A stretch of 60,789 nt of DNA from JBMOKT01 sp049323895. Lineage in GTDB: Bacteria; Bacillota; Peptococcia; Peptococcales; BICA1-8. The position numbers and the translations under genes were made by a program. The stretch covers positions 1 to 60,789 of the forward strand of contig JBMOKT010000029.1 in assembly GCA_049323895.1 (NCBI GenBank), read 5' to 3'. The notes below the pieces were generated by a model. That model was given only the letters and a program-made list of their open reading frames with translations. It made no database searches and was not told where the DNA came from. Of this stretch, positions 39,422 to 48,819 are shown piece by piece; within the stretch, counting starts at the first letter, position 1; every line of letters begins with the position of its first letter.

Positions 39422-40447
39422 CTATTTTGCTTCTTTATTTTCTTCTTTGTTCTCTTCCGTTTTTTCCTGCTCACTATTAATTTTGGCTTCTAATTTTTCC
39501 TGCAGTTTATTCTCAATTTCAGCCTTTTCCTTTAAACCATCCATATACTTGGTGAATTCATTGCTTTTTTCTTCAAAAACAAATCTTTCTTCCAATTCTT
39601 CCTTTACTTCTTCAAAGGATTTTTGCTTAGCTTCTATTTTATCTTCTACCCTAATTACATGAAATCCAAAAGTAGTTGCCACAGGTACCTTGGTGATTTC
39701 CCCAACGCCTAATGCAAAAGCAGCATCTTCAAAAGGCTTCACCATAGCTCCCTTGCCAAAATATCCTAAATCTCCCATGCTGGTTTTTGCTGCAGGTTCA
39801 ATTGATTTTAAGGCAGCAAGCTGTGCCATATCCTGGTTTTCTTCTGTAATTAAACGAATTAGTTCTTTAGCCTCTTCCTCAGTATTTACCAGAATATGCC
39901 TTGCTCTAATTTGTTCATCCTGATAAAACTCTTCTTTGTTTTGATCGTAATATTCCTTTGGATCTGTCTTACCCTTGGTAACATCTTTAGTAACTTCTTC
40001 ATAAAGGGCTTGTACTAAAAGTTGTGTTTCGATGGCCTTCCTGATATCTTTTTCATTCATTTTCAATTGATCATTAAAATAACTCTTAAATTCCTCTTCT
40101 GAATTAAACTGACCTTTGATAGCAGTTAACTCTGCATCAACGTCTTCTTTCTTAACCTCCAGCTTGCGTACATTGCGGGCTTCATTTTCCAGAAGAAGTT
40201 CGTCAATCATTCTTTCCAGTATTTGCAGCTCAAAGATGTCTTTGTATGCAGCATATTGGGGATCTGCCAAATCGAATTGATTCATTGCTGCAGCCTGGCT
40301 AACCCTTAAGTCAAATTCACCCTTAGGAATAACCTGTCCATTAACTTTAGCAATATATTCGGAATTTTCATTAGCTTGCTTATTACAACCAACCGCGGTA
40401 ATAACAAAAATCAGCAACAGAAATAATACTGCTATCTTTCTACCCAT
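39422..40447 (-). CDS. PrsA/SurA-like peptidyl-prolyl isomerase lipoprotein
   Basis: The 341-aa protein has a lipoprotein signal (AVLFLLLIFVITAVGC), a SurA-type N-terminal helical domain (residues about 30-165) and a parvulin domain (QIRARHILVNTEEEAKEL, GDLGYFGKGAMVKPFEDAAFAL, GFHVIRVEDK). It would assist folding of secreted proteins outside the membrane. The C-terminus is Glu/Lys-rich. It is 39 bases downstream of mfd, a common Clostridial pairing. Confidence 0.92.
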   Translation of the reverse strand: MGRKIAVLFLLLIFVITAVGCNKQANENSEYIAKVNGQVIPKGEFDLRVSQAAAMNQFDLADPQYAAYKDIFELQILERMIDELLLENEARNVRKLEVKKEDVDAELTAIKGQFNSEEEFKSYFNDQLKMNEKDIRKAIETQLLVQALYEEVTKDVTKGKTDPKEYYDQNKEEFYQDEQIRARHILVNTEEEAKELIRLITEENQDMAQLAALKSIEPAAKTSMGDLGYFGKGAMVKPFEDAAFALGVGEITKVPVATTFGFHVIRVEDKIEAKQKSFEEVKEELEERFVFEEKSNEFTKYMDGLKEKAEIENKLQEKLEAKINSEQEKTEENKEENKEAK

Positions 40448-40486
40448 GTAATCGCTCCTCTTATTAATAATAGGTAACAGGTAATA

Positions 40487-43400
40487 TTATAGCAGACTTT
40501 TCTTGCCGGAAACAAGGGTTGATATTTCCAACAAGATTGTTTCCAGCAAATTCAAGGCTTGCTCTGTACTTAGGCGGGCAACGTTAATTTTAATAGCCAA
40601 ATCCACATCAGCAGAAAATGTAAGCTTTCGGCGAAACTTTTGGGCCAGTTCTAACAGTTCCTGTCCCAAGAGACCTGGGTCACCGATAAATGTAAAGGTT
40701 ATTGTTACATCTTTTTGCTTTATGGATTTGATAGAACCTGCCGCCGCCAATACCTTTAACTTAGCCAAAAACAACAAATTCCTTGTTTCCATTGGTAAAT
40801 CGCCAAAACGATCCTCTAATTCCTCTTCAATGGAACCCACGTCCTTGATGGTATTAGCCAGACGGATGCGCTGATAAAACTCTAACTTAGTGGAGGAATC
40901 GGTAATATAATATTCTGGAATAAAGGAACTAACCTGCAAGTCAATCTCTACATCGATTTTTTCATTACCCTTTTCTCCTTTTAGCTCCCTGACAGCCTCT
41001 TCCAAAAGCCTGCAGTACATGTCAAAGCCCACTGAAGCCACATGACCATGCTGCTCAGGGCCTAAAAGATTGCCCGCACCCCTTATCTCCAAGTCCCGCA
41101 TTGCAATTTTAAAACCTGAGCCTAATTCAGTAAATTCCCGGATAGCATGAAGCCTTTTTTCTGCCAAAGGGCTTAAGATTTTATCTTTTTTATAGGTCAA
41201 ATACGCATAGGCAACCCTATTGGTACGCCCAACTCTGCCCCGCAATTGATATAGCTGCGCCAGCCCCATTTTGTCCGCCTCATCAATAATTAGGGTATTT
41301 ACATTAGAAATATCCAGACCGGTTTCAATAATGGTTGTGCAGACTAGTACATCCAATTCCTGCTCCATAAAGGCCATCATAACCCGTTCCAACTGTTCCT
41401 CTTTCATTTGCCCGTGTCCGATTCCTATTTTGGCCTCAGGGACAAAGAACCTTATATCCTCAGCGACCTTTTCTATATCCTCAACTCTGTTGTGAACATA
41501 GAAAACCTGCCCTCCTCTGCCTAATTCCCGGCGGATGGCATCTTTAATAAGCTCCGGGCTATGCTCCACAATATAGGTTTGGATAGGATAACGGTCCTCA
41601 GGAGGAGTTTCAATAACACTCATATCCCGGATACCAACTAAAGACATGTGCAGGGTTCTGGGAATGGGTGTAGCTGATAAGGTGAGCACATCCACTTGTG
41701 ATTTAAGCCTTTTTAACTTCTCTTTATGACTGACACCGAAACGCTGTTCTTCATCAACTATTAACAATCCCAAATCTCGGAATATTACATCTTTAGATAA
41801 GAGACGATGTGTTCCAATTATTATGTCAACTGTACCCTCTTGCACACCCTTTAAAATTTCTTTCTGCTGGACAGCACCCCGAAAACGGCTTACCACATCG
41901 ATTTTCACGGGATAGTTGGCAAATCTCTCCCTAAAAGTATTGTAATGCTGCTGGGCAAGGACAGTGGTTGGTACTAAAACAGCTACTTGTTTACCCTCGT
42001 TAACAGCTTTGAAAGCAGCCCTAATTGCCACCTCTGTTTTCCCATAGCCTACGTCGCCGCAGATTAACCGATCCATAGGAACAGGTTTCTGCATATCTTT
42101 CTTCACATCGTTTATAGCCTTAAGCTGGTCAGGTGTTTCTTTATAGGGAAAGGCGTCCTCAAACTCCCTCTGCCAATTATCATCAGGATTAAACTGATGC
42201 CCCGGAACTCCCTGGCGTTTTGCATACAGTTCTAACAGTCCTTCCGCAAGTTTCTTAACAGAGCTGGTAACCTTAAGTTTTATTTTCTGCCACTCGGTTC
42301 CTCCCAATTTGTGGACCTTAGGATGGCTTCCTTCTCCCGCTGTGTACTTTTGCAAAAGCTCTACCTGGTCGGTTGGTACATAAAGCCTGTCTTCTCCGGC
42401 ATACTTTATTATCAGGTAATCCCGCTCAATATTGCCAACCTTTAGTCTCTCCACTCCCAAATAACGTCCTATGCCATGACCGGAATGAACTACATAGTCA
42501 CCTAGTTTAAGGTCATCTAGGCGGGCAATTTGCTGCCCTTCTTGACGGAACATGCGTTTAGGAGGTCTTTTCTTGGGCTGTTGGAAAATCTCATTTTCCG
42601 AAACGACTACCAGTTGAGATTTTATAAATTCCACTCCTGCAGTAAGGTTGCCCTGCGCTAAATAAACCTGTCCCTTTTGAGGCTCATAATTTTCTCCTAC
42701 CCATGGCGCATCAACTCCGCAATCATTCAATGATTGCTGCAGGCGCTGGGCCTTTGCCTGTGAACTTAGCAAAATAATAACGGCAAATTTTTTGCGTTTC
42801 CATTCCTTAACTTCATCAGCCAAAAGTCTGATTTTAGAAAAGAAAGGAGGCAATGACTTTGTCTCAATGCCAAATATATTTTGGATTGTTCCCGGCAATC
42901 CTTTCTTAGGAAGCAGAGATAAATAGACCCTGTTCTGGTTTTCCAAAAAGTTAACTACTTCTTCAAGTGCAAAGAAAAACTCTCTTTGCTTAGGTAGTAC
43001 TGCTCCACTGCTCAGCAAGTCGGCAAAGCTGGAATTCCTCTCCCGGTCACGGTGTTCAAAGGCCTCTTTTATCCTAATGGGTTCATCCAGACAAAATATA
43101 CTCTCTCTTGGGAAATAATCAATCAGGGAGCTTTGTTCAGGATAAAAATAGGGTTGAAACTGTTCCAGCCCGGGAAAGTACAAACCATTGCCAACCTTTT
43201 CAATTACCTCATTAATCCTGCCACATAATTTATCTAAAGCAGTACGATCCTTATTTTTTGCAAGACGTTGTTTTTGCAACTCATACTCTGCTTTTAATAA
43301 TTCCAGACCCTTCTTTGCCACCCCAGGCAAAAGGAAAAACTCCTGGGCCGATGCCAGATTAATTTCCTGGGTTTTATCCAGAGACCTTTGGGTCTCCAGG

Positions 43401-44032
43401 TCAAAAAAACGTATAGAGTCTACTTCATTATCAAAAAATTCAATTCGTACAGGCTTCTCATAGACGATAGAGAAAATATCTAAAATACCGCCTCTAATAC
43501 TGAACTGTCCTGGACCTTCAACCTGTTCAACCCGTTCAAACCCATATTGTATTAAAAATTCCAGCAATTCTTGCAAATCAACTTCCTGCCCCACCTTGAT
43601 ATCTCTTAAGGATTGGCGGAAAATTTCCGGTGGAACAAGTGCCTTGGCCATAGCCTCTGCAGCACAAATAATTACTGTATTCTCCTCTCCTTGAGTCAGC
43701 TTGGAGAGTACCTGCAAACGCTGCCGCTGGATTTCCGTGCTTTGGGCAAAAACTTCAAAGGGGATTACCTCTAAAGCTGGAAAATACAAAACATTTGCAT
43801 TAGGAAGCAAATAGTTTAAATCCTCCCATACTTCTTTAGCCCTTTTGGGGGAATCACAAATAATAAGGGTATTTTTGCCTGTTTCCAGAGAAATAATAGC
43901 GGATATTATTGTTTTCTGTACACCTGTTAAACCGTATAACAAATTTTCTTTATTATTTTCTATGGATTTTAGAATCAGATTGATGTCTTGACTCTTAGTT
44001 AAATATTTTATGATAGGTGGTATTTGCTGCAT
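40487..44032 (-). CDS. mfd: Transcription-repair coupling factor Mfd
   Basis: Mfd removes RNA polymerase stalled at lesions and recruits UvrA. The 1181-aa protein has the UvrB-like N-terminal module (YGLTGVQKTIISAI; GGILDIFS), the RNA-polymerase-interacting CarD-like domain (LKLGDYVVHSGHGIGRYLGVERL), the RecG-like helicase (Walker A DVGYGKTEVAIRAAF; DEEQRFGV; TIIETGLDISNVNTLIIDEADKMGLAQLYQLRGRVGR) and the TRCF tail. Length and motif order are normal. Confidence 0.97.
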   Translation of the reverse strand: MQQIPPIIKYLTKSQDINLILKSIENNKENLLYGLTGVQKTIISAIISLETGKNTLIICDSPKRAKEVWEDLNYLLPNANVLYFPALEVIPFEVFAQSTEIQRQRLQVLSKLTQGEENTVIICAAEAMAKALVPPEIFRQSLRDIKVGQEVDLQELLEFLIQYGFERVEQVEGPGQFSIRGGILDIFSIVYEKPVRIEFFDNEVDSIRFFDLETQRSLDKTQEINLASAQEFFLLPGVAKKGLELLKAEYELQKQRLAKNKDRTALDKLCGRINEVIEKVGNGLYFPGLEQFQPYFYPEQSSLIDYFPRESIFCLDEPIRIKEAFEHRDRERNSSFADLLSSGAVLPKQREFFFALEEVVNFLENQNRVYLSLLPKKGLPGTIQNIFGIETKSLPPFFSKIRLLADEVKEWKRKKFAVIILLSSQAKAQRLQQSLNDCGVDAPWVGENYEPQKGQVYLAQGNLTAGVEFIKSQLVVVSENEIFQQPKKRPPKRMFRQEGQQIARLDDLKLGDYVVHSGHGIGRYLGVERLKVGNIERDYLIIKYAGEDRLYVPTDQVELLQKYTAGEGSHPKVHKLGGTEWQKIKLKVTSSVKKLAEGLLELYAKRQGVPGHQFNPDDNWQREFEDAFPYKETPDQLKAINDVKKDMQKPVPMDRLICGDVGYGKTEVAIRAAFKAVNEGKQVAVLVPTTVLAQQHYNTFRERFANYPVKIDVVSRFRGAVQQKEILKGVQEGTVDIIIGTHRLLSKDVIFRDLGLLIVDEEQRFGVSHKEKLKRLKSQVDVLTLSATPIPRTLHMSLVGIRDMSVIETPPEDRYPIQTYIVEHSPELIKDAIRRELGRGGQVFYVHNRVEDIEKVAEDIRFFVPEAKIGIGHGQMKEEQLERVMMAFMEQELDVLVCTTIIETGLDISNVNTLIIDEADKMGLAQLYQLRGRVGRTNRVAYAYLTYKKDKILSPLAEKRLHAIREFTELGSGFKIAMRDLEIRGAGNLLGPEQHGHVASVGFDMYCRLLEEAVRELKGEKGNEKIDVEIDLQVSSFIPEYYITDSSTKLEFYQRIRLANTIKDVGSIEEELEDRFGDLPMETRNLLFLAKLKVLAAAGSIKSIKQKDVTITFTFIGDPGLLGQELLELAQKFRRKLTFSADVDLAIKINVARLSTEQALNLLETILLEISTLVSGKKSLL

Positions 44033-44131
44033 GGGCGCCTCCTTTTAGAAAACAAAAAGCCTGAAAGTGGACATCCCAGAGAGGGACCCCCACATCATTT
44101 GATCTATTCTATTATTCAAAATATAGTAATA

Positions 44132-44539
44132 TTATTTATTTATTCTACTTTTTCTTATAATGAAACTATTCCATCCAATATGGCAGATAATGCTAACCAG
44201 AATTGCCATACTTATATAACCTGTCAACTGATGGAAATAGGTAGTAACTAATCCAAAAAAACTATGGGTTAAAAGGCTCATAATCCCGGGCAGTAAACCT
44301 TTGATATTTACCTTAATGTCCCAAATGCCTTCAATAATTCCAAAAACTAAATGTGTATAAAAAATTGAGGTGGAAAATAATACTGCCCCAACAGTTTTTA
44401 ATGTTTCTTCAATAATAGGTACAGGTACAATGATAGCTGCATCACCCCACCGTCTTACTATTATGCGGTTTAAAAACCAGGCAAAAAAAGCTGCACTTGT
44501 ACCTGCTAAAAAAAATGCCATCAAAAGCTCCCATAACAT
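44132..44539 (-). CDS. Small membrane protein with PrsW/CPBP-like protease motifs
   Basis: This 135-aa protein has four hydrophobic segments. The pattern of IEETLK near residue 43, HLVFGIIEGIWD near 63, LTHSFFG near 90 and ICHIGWNSF near 120 recalls the Glu-Glu, His and His-x3-Asn motifs of intramembrane CPBP and PrsW proteases. Bacillus has fin between pth and mfd at this place; Fin is a soluble SigF inhibitor with a zinc site, unrelated to this protein. Substrate and role are unknown. Confidence 0.6.
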   Translation of the reverse strand: MLWELLMAFFLAGTSAAFFAWFLNRIIVRRWGDAAIIVPVPIIEETLKTVGAVLFSTSIFYTHLVFGIIEGIWDIKVNIKGLLPGIMSLLTHSFFGLVTTYFHQLTGYISMAILVSIICHIGWNSFIIRKSRINK

Positions 44540-44570
44540 AATTAATTTTTTTTATGTAGTTAAGTAAAAC

Positions 44571-45137
44571 CTATGCTTTTTTCCTGTTAAAGATATTCAT
44601 AGTTTGATCAATGCCTTCCTTAATCCATGCTTCAATACCCTCAACAGCCTCGTCAACTGCGTCCTCTATTGCTTTTTTCTCCTCTGGCAAAAAAGCTGTT
44701 AATACGTAATCCGATACTTCTGCAAATCGAGGTCGACCAATCCCTATTTTTAATCTATTAAATTCATGGGAATTAAGGTGTTGGGCAATGGATTTCAACC
44801 CATTGTGCCCCCCCGTTCCACCATCTTTTTTGAAACGAAGCTGCCCTACAGGCAAATCCAGGTCATCATGTATAACTATCAGGTCTTTAATTCTGTCTTG
44901 ATAGAAATTCAGCAGTTGAATACAAGCCTGGCCGCTTAGATTCATGTATGTCTGAGGCTTAACTAAAAGGATTTGTTTGCCTTGCCATACTCCCGTTTGC
45001 ACCAGTGATTGACCTAGTTTCTTATCCACTTTAATATCTAATTTAAAGGCTATTCTATCAATTGTCCAAAACCCTACATTATGTCTTGTCTTTTCATACT
45101 TTTGACCGGGGTTACCCAGACCTACAATCATATACAC
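44571..45137 (-). CDS. pth: Peptidyl-tRNA hydrolase
   Basis: Pth frees tRNA from dropped-off peptides. The 188-aa protein has MYMIVGLGNPGQKYEKTRHNVGF with catalytic His19, the FVKPQTYMNLSGQA-type block (LVKPQTYMNLSGQACIQLL) and DDLDLPVGQLRFKKDGGTGGHNGLKSI. The start is a GTG 6 bases after GGAGGG, which aligns with Bacillus Pth; an ATG two codons later is possible. Confidence 0.96.
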   Translation of the reverse strand: MYMIVGLGNPGQKYEKTRHNVGFWTIDRIAFKLDIKVDKKLGQSLVQTGVWQGKQILLVKPQTYMNLSGQACIQLLNFYQDRIKDLIVIHDDLDLPVGQLRFKKDGGTGGHNGLKSIAQHLNSHEFNRLKIGIGRPRFAEVSDYVLTAFLPEEKKAIEDAVDEAVEGIEAWIKEGIDQTMNIFNRKKA

Positions 45138-45182
45138 CAGCTTCCCTCCAACTCTCTCATCGTACCCTCATAAACTACTTAA

Positions 45183-45211
45183 GACGAGCAACCGCTAAGC
45201 GGTCACTCGTC
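45183..45211 (-). terminator. Stem-loop after rplY
   Basis: GACGAGTGACCGC pairs with GCGGTTGCTCGTC around TTA; the U tract is weak, so termination may be partial between rplY and pth. Confidence 0.65.
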
Positions 45212-45233
45212 AGCATAACAGTTTTAGAAAACT

Positions 45234-45869
45234 TTATTCCTCTTCATCCCCCGGAATATCTCCTGCAGATGCCGCTTCAGCATCTTCCCCCGTTTCTTCA
45301 TTATCTTCTGCATCCATGACAGGAGCAATGACACTTATTAATACTTGTTCCGGCTCAGATAAGATTTTAATCCCTTCATCAGTCTTTAAATCTGCCACTG
45401 TATGCTTGTCTCCAATATGTAATGAACTGATATCTAAAGTAAAGTTTTCAGGCAGATTTGCCGGAAGGCATTCAACTTCTACCCCGGTATCACCATATTG
45501 CAGAATGCCGCCTTCTTTTTGTCCTGCTGCCTCACCCACAAAATTAACAGGAATCTGTGTCCTTATTTTTCTATCGGAATAGATTTCGGAAAAATCCACA
45601 TGCCAGTAGTGCCCCGTAACAGGGTGGGTCTGTATCTCCTTAACCATGGTCTGCACACTTTTTTCCCCGACTTTTAAAGAGATAATAGCATTAGCACCAT
45701 GGCTGTTTAAAACACTCAAAAACTCTTTCTTTTCAACAGTTACCGGCAGTGTCCCAAATTTGCTGCCATAAATAACAGCCGGCAGCACGCCTTCTTTACG
45801 CATACGGTTTAAGGCACCCCGTCCCAGATCAGATTCCCTTTTGGAGGCTTTTAAAGTAATTGTTCTCAT
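45234..45869 (-). CDS. rplY: 50S ribosomal protein L25/general stress protein Ctc
   Basis: The 211-aa protein has the 5S-rRNA-binding L25 domain (LKASKRESDLGRGALNRMRKEGVLPAVIYG, VKEIQTHPVTGHYWHVDF) and the longer TL5/Ctc C-terminal beta domain (VECLPANLPENFTLDISSLHIGDKHTVADL), ending in an acidic tail (DAEDNEETGEDAEAAS). The ATG at 45869 follows AAAGGAG by 8 bases; 18 upstream codons are in frame but unsupported. It sits between prs and pth, as ctc does in Bacillus. Confidence 0.94.
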   Translation of the reverse strand: MRTITLKASKRESDLGRGALNRMRKEGVLPAVIYGSKFGTLPVTVEKKEFLSVLNSHGANAIISLKVGEKSVQTMVKEIQTHPVTGHYWHVDFSEIYSDRKIRTQIPVNFVGEAAGQKEGGILQYGDTGVEVECLPANLPENFTLDISSLHIGDKHTVADLKTDEGIKILSEPEQVLISVIAPVMDAEDNEETGEDAEAASAGDIPGDEEE

Positions 45870-45923
45870 ATTTCCAACTCCTTTCACCTGATAGTATACC
45901 CAGGCAAAGGGAATGGAAAACAT

Positions 45924-46871
45924 TTAATCGAATAATTTGCTTACAGACAGGTCCTCATGAATACGAATAATAGCTTCCCCCATTATAGGCGCAACTGAAA
46001 GAAGCTTTATCTTGTCCAATTTTTTCTCTTGACTAAGGGGGATAGTATTAGTTGTTAAAAGTTCGGTAATAGGCGACTTTTCCAGCCTGGTAATGGCTGG
46101 ACCGGAAAGTACGGCATGGGTGCAGCAGGCATATACATTTTTCGCACCCCGCTCGATTAAGGCTTCTGCACCATTGGTAATTGTACCTGCAGTATCAATT
46201 ATATCATCAGTCATAATTACATTTTTACCCTTTACTTCACCTATCAGATTCATTACCTCAGAGACATTGGGCATAGGTCTGCGCTTATCAATAATAGCCA
46301 ATGGCGCTCCTATTCTCTCTGCTAAATTTCTTGCCCGGGTAACCCCTCCCATATCAGGGGAAACCACCACAACATCTTCCAAGCCCTTATTGATATAGTA
46401 TTCAGCCAGAATGGGAACACCTAATAGATGGTCTACAGGAATGTCAAAAAATCCTTGTATCTGACCGGCATGCAAATCCATTGTCAAGACCCGCCGGGCC
46501 CCCGCCTGTACAATTAAGTTGGCTAAAAGTTTAGCCGTAATAGGGTCACGGGCTCTTGCTTTCCTATCCTGCCGTGCATATCCGTAATAGGGCAGTACAG
46601 CAGTAATTCTGCGCGCCGAAGCCCTTCTAACGGCATCAATCATTATCAAAAGTTCCATCAGGTTATCATTAACTGGCGTGCTGGTTGACTGAATTATAAA
46701 AACATCGGCCCCTCGGACGCTTTCATCAATGGTTAAATTAATTTCGCCGTCACTAAATCTGCTGACCTTGCTGCTGCCAAGGCCTAACCCGAGGTATTCG
46801 GCAATCTCTTCCGCTAAAACGGGGTTGGCATTCCCTGTGAAAACCTTTAAATTCCTATACCTTCTGGACAT
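45924..46871 (-). CDS. prs: Ribose-phosphate pyrophosphokinase
   Basis: Prs makes PRPP for purine, pyrimidine, His and Trp synthesis. The 315-aa protein shows the NPVLAEEIAEYLG opening, the ATP flexible loop YYGYARQDRKARARDPITAKL, HAGQIQGFFDIPVDHLL, and the PRPP loop MTDDIIDTAGTITNGAEAL. Its product is the effector recognised by PurR, encoded about 2.7 kb upstream in the same series, which makes the neighbourhood functionally coherent. Confidence 0.97.
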   Translation of the reverse strand: MSRRYRNLKVFTGNANPVLAEEIAEYLGLGLGSSKVSRFSDGEINLTIDESVRGADVFIIQSTSTPVNDNLMELLIMIDAVRRASARRITAVLPYYGYARQDRKARARDPITAKLLANLIVQAGARRVLTMDLHAGQIQGFFDIPVDHLLGVPILAEYYINKGLEDVVVVSPDMGGVTRARNLAERIGAPLAIIDKRRPMPNVSEVMNLIGEVKGKNVIMTDDIIDTAGTITNGAEALIERGAKNVYACCTHAVLSGPAITRLEKSPITELLTTNTIPLSQEKKLDKIKLLSVAPIMGEAIIRIHEDLSVSKLFD

Positions 46872-46885
46872 TCTGTCAGACCCTC

Positions 46886-48250
46886 CTATTTTTTACTTTT
46901 CCCTTTTTTTACCCAGTTAAGAATATTTTTTTGCCGCTGACGGGCAATCCCTAATGCCTCTTCGGGGACATCCTGACTTATGGTAGAACCTGCACCAATT
47001 ACAGAATTTTTTCCAACTTTCACTGGTGCAATAAGATTAGCATTACTGCCGATAAATGCACCATCTTCGATAATGGTTTGGTGCTTTGCCTTTCCATCGT
47101 AATTACAGGTTATAGTACCACAGCCGATATTTACATTTTCTCCTATATATGAATCACCAATATAGGACAGGTGAGGAACCTTGCTCCCTATCCCAATGAT
47201 TGATTTTTTAATTTCCACAAAATCACCGATTTTAACATTATCCTTCAACTCACTACCTGGACGCAAATAAGCAAAAGGTCCTATCTTACAGTTTTGTCCT
47301 ATTATACTCTCTAAGATAACAGAATTCTGGACATTAGAGCCTTTCCCTATTATACTATCTGTTACCCTCACCCCAGGTCCAATCACACAGTCTTCACCAA
47401 TTATTGAGTTGCCTTCAATTATGGTTCCTGGATTAATAATTGTATCTGCACCTATACGCACCCTGCCGTCAATAAAGGTGGTATCTGGGTCTATAATAGT
47501 TACCCCTTCCAGCATGCATCTTTCCAAGACCCTTAACCGCATAATTTTTTCCGCTTCAGCAAGCTGAATTTTATTGTTTATGCCTAGGCTTTCCCTAATA
47601 TCTTCCAGAATATACCCTTCTACCCTCAACCCATTTTCTACGGCAATGCCTATTAAATCAGTCAGGTAGTATTCTTTCTGGGAATTTCTATTAGAAAGTC
47701 TAGATAAGGATTGTTTCAGGAAATCTCCCTTGAAACAATATGTACCTGTATTAATTTCATTAACAGCCCTTTGCTCCTCATTGGCGTCCTTTTCTTCCAC
47801 AATGGCTTTGATTAAATTGTCTCGGCGGATTATCCGCCCGTATCCCCGGGGATTTTTTATTATTGAGGTGAGGACTGTTATGACAGCATCCGTCTCTTGG
47901 TGTTTTTGTAATAAGTTATTTAAGGTCTCTACTTGCAGCAGAGGAGTATCCCCACAAACTACCAGTACATTTTCATCTTCAGGACCTATCAATTTTTCAG
48001 CCTGCATTACCGCATGACCTGTGCCCAGCTGTTCCCATTGATAGACTACCTGTAGGTTATCTTTGATATTCTCTTCTATTTCTTTGGCACCATGACCTAA
48101 GACCAAAATTTTCCTGCATATTTGTGCTCCTTCCAAAGTATTCAAAACATGTCCTAGCATAGGGATGCCTGCTACCTTATGCAATACTTTAGGAAGCTTG
48201 GATTTCATACGGGTCCCTTGACCGGCGGCTAATACTATCGCACAATTCAT
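46886..48250 (-). CDS. glmU: Bifunctional GlmU (GlcN-1-P acetyltransferase / UDP-GlcNAc pyrophosphorylase)
   Basis: GlmU makes UDP-GlcNAc for peptidoglycan. The 454-aa protein begins MNCAIVLAAGQGTRMKSKLPKVLHKVAG (uridylyltransferase motif) and has the left-handed beta-helix hexapeptides (IGADTIINPGTIIEGNSIIGEDCVIGPG), ending with GAFIGSNANLIAPVKVGKNSVIGAGSTISQDV. The ATG at 48250 follows GGGGG; a 19-codon extension is discounted. It lies 14 bases before prs. Confidence 0.96.
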   Translation of the reverse strand: MNCAIVLAAGQGTRMKSKLPKVLHKVAGIPMLGHVLNTLEGAQICRKILVLGHGAKEIEENIKDNLQVVYQWEQLGTGHAVMQAEKLIGPEDENVLVVCGDTPLLQVETLNNLLQKHQETDAVITVLTSIIKNPRGYGRIIRRDNLIKAIVEEKDANEEQRAVNEINTGTYCFKGDFLKQSLSRLSNRNSQKEYYLTDLIGIAVENGLRVEGYILEDIRESLGINNKIQLAEAEKIMRLRVLERCMLEGVTIIDPDTTFIDGRVRIGADTIINPGTIIEGNSIIGEDCVIGPGVRVTDSIIGKGSNVQNSVILESIIGQNCKIGPFAYLRPGSELKDNVKIGDFVEIKKSIIGIGSKVPHLSYIGDSYIGENVNIGCGTITCNYDGKAKHQTIIEDGAFIGSNANLIAPVKVGKNSVIGAGSTISQDVPEEALGIARQRQKNILNWVKKGKSKK

Positions 48251-48353
48251 AAAATATTGACCCCCATACCCATTTTTACTATTAATAGTTATACCATAAA
48301 TGCACAATAAAAGACATAGGATTTAAAAAAATCTAGTGTAAATAGCAAGGAAC

Positions 48354-48395
48354 AGGGGATGTTTTAATGGTATCGACTTCATTAAAACACCCCCT
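48354..48395. repeat. Long stem-loop between spoVG and glmU
   Basis: AGGGGATGTTTTAATG faces CATTAAAACACCCCCT with a 10-base loop. No U tract follows on the minus strand, so it is unlikely to be a simple terminator; it may be a leader element of glmU. Confidence 0.6.
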
Positions 48396-48406
48396 ATTTA
48401 ACGGGC

Positions 48407-48437
48407 AAAAAAAAGGAGCTTTACCGTCGGCTCCCTT
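48407..48437 (-). terminator. Terminator of spoVG
   Basis: AAGGGAGC pairs with GCTCCTTT around an 11-base loop, followed by eight T on the minus strand. Confidence 0.88.
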
Positions 48438-48452
48438 AAGTCTGCATGAATA

Positions 48453-48707
48453 TTACATTGCTTCTTCGTAGGCCTTTAATACAGCACTTTGGATTACGTC
48501 ACGGGCCGAAGAGGAAATGGGATGGGCGATATCCCTAAATTCACCATCAGGCATTTTCTTGCTGGGCATGGCTACAAATAACCCTTTTTGACCTTCTACA
48601 ACCTTTACATCATGTATCACGAAGGCGTCATCAAAAGTAACGGAAACAATAGCCTTCATTCTGCCGTCCATATTTATCTTTCTAATCCGTACATCTGTAA
48701 TGTTCAT
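48453..48707 (-). CDS. spoVG: SpoVG RNA/DNA-binding regulator
   Basis: SpoVG is a small global regulator, first described for its effect on asymmetric septation and cortex. The 84-aa protein shows the family sequence MNITDVRIRKINMDGRMKAIVSVTFDDAFVIHDVKVVEGQKGLFVAMPSKK written over residues 1-51, then DIAHPISSSARDVIQ. The ATG at 48707 is standard; a 20-codon upstream extension would begin at about the SigH transcription start, so it cannot be the normal protein. Confidence 0.97.
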   Translation of the reverse strand: MNITDVRIRKINMDGRMKAIVSVTFDDAFVIHDVKVVEGQKGLFVAMPSKKMPDGEFRDIAHPISSSARDVIQSAVLKAYEEAM

Positions 48708-48758
48708 AAGCTTCACCACCCTTCCTGATATGCGGAACATTTTGACATCAATGACCAT

Positions 48759-48783
48759 ATTCGGCAATAATTTGGAAAATCCT
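48759..48783 (-). promoter_or_regulatory. SigH promoter of spoVG
   Basis: AGGATTT (48783-48777), an 11-base spacer and GCCGAAT (48765-48759) match the SigH pattern and share the geometry of the Bacillus spoVG promoter. Confidence 0.85.
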
Positions 48784-48819
48784 TCTTTAGTATAAGAAAA
48801 TTACCAATAATTATGTTTT

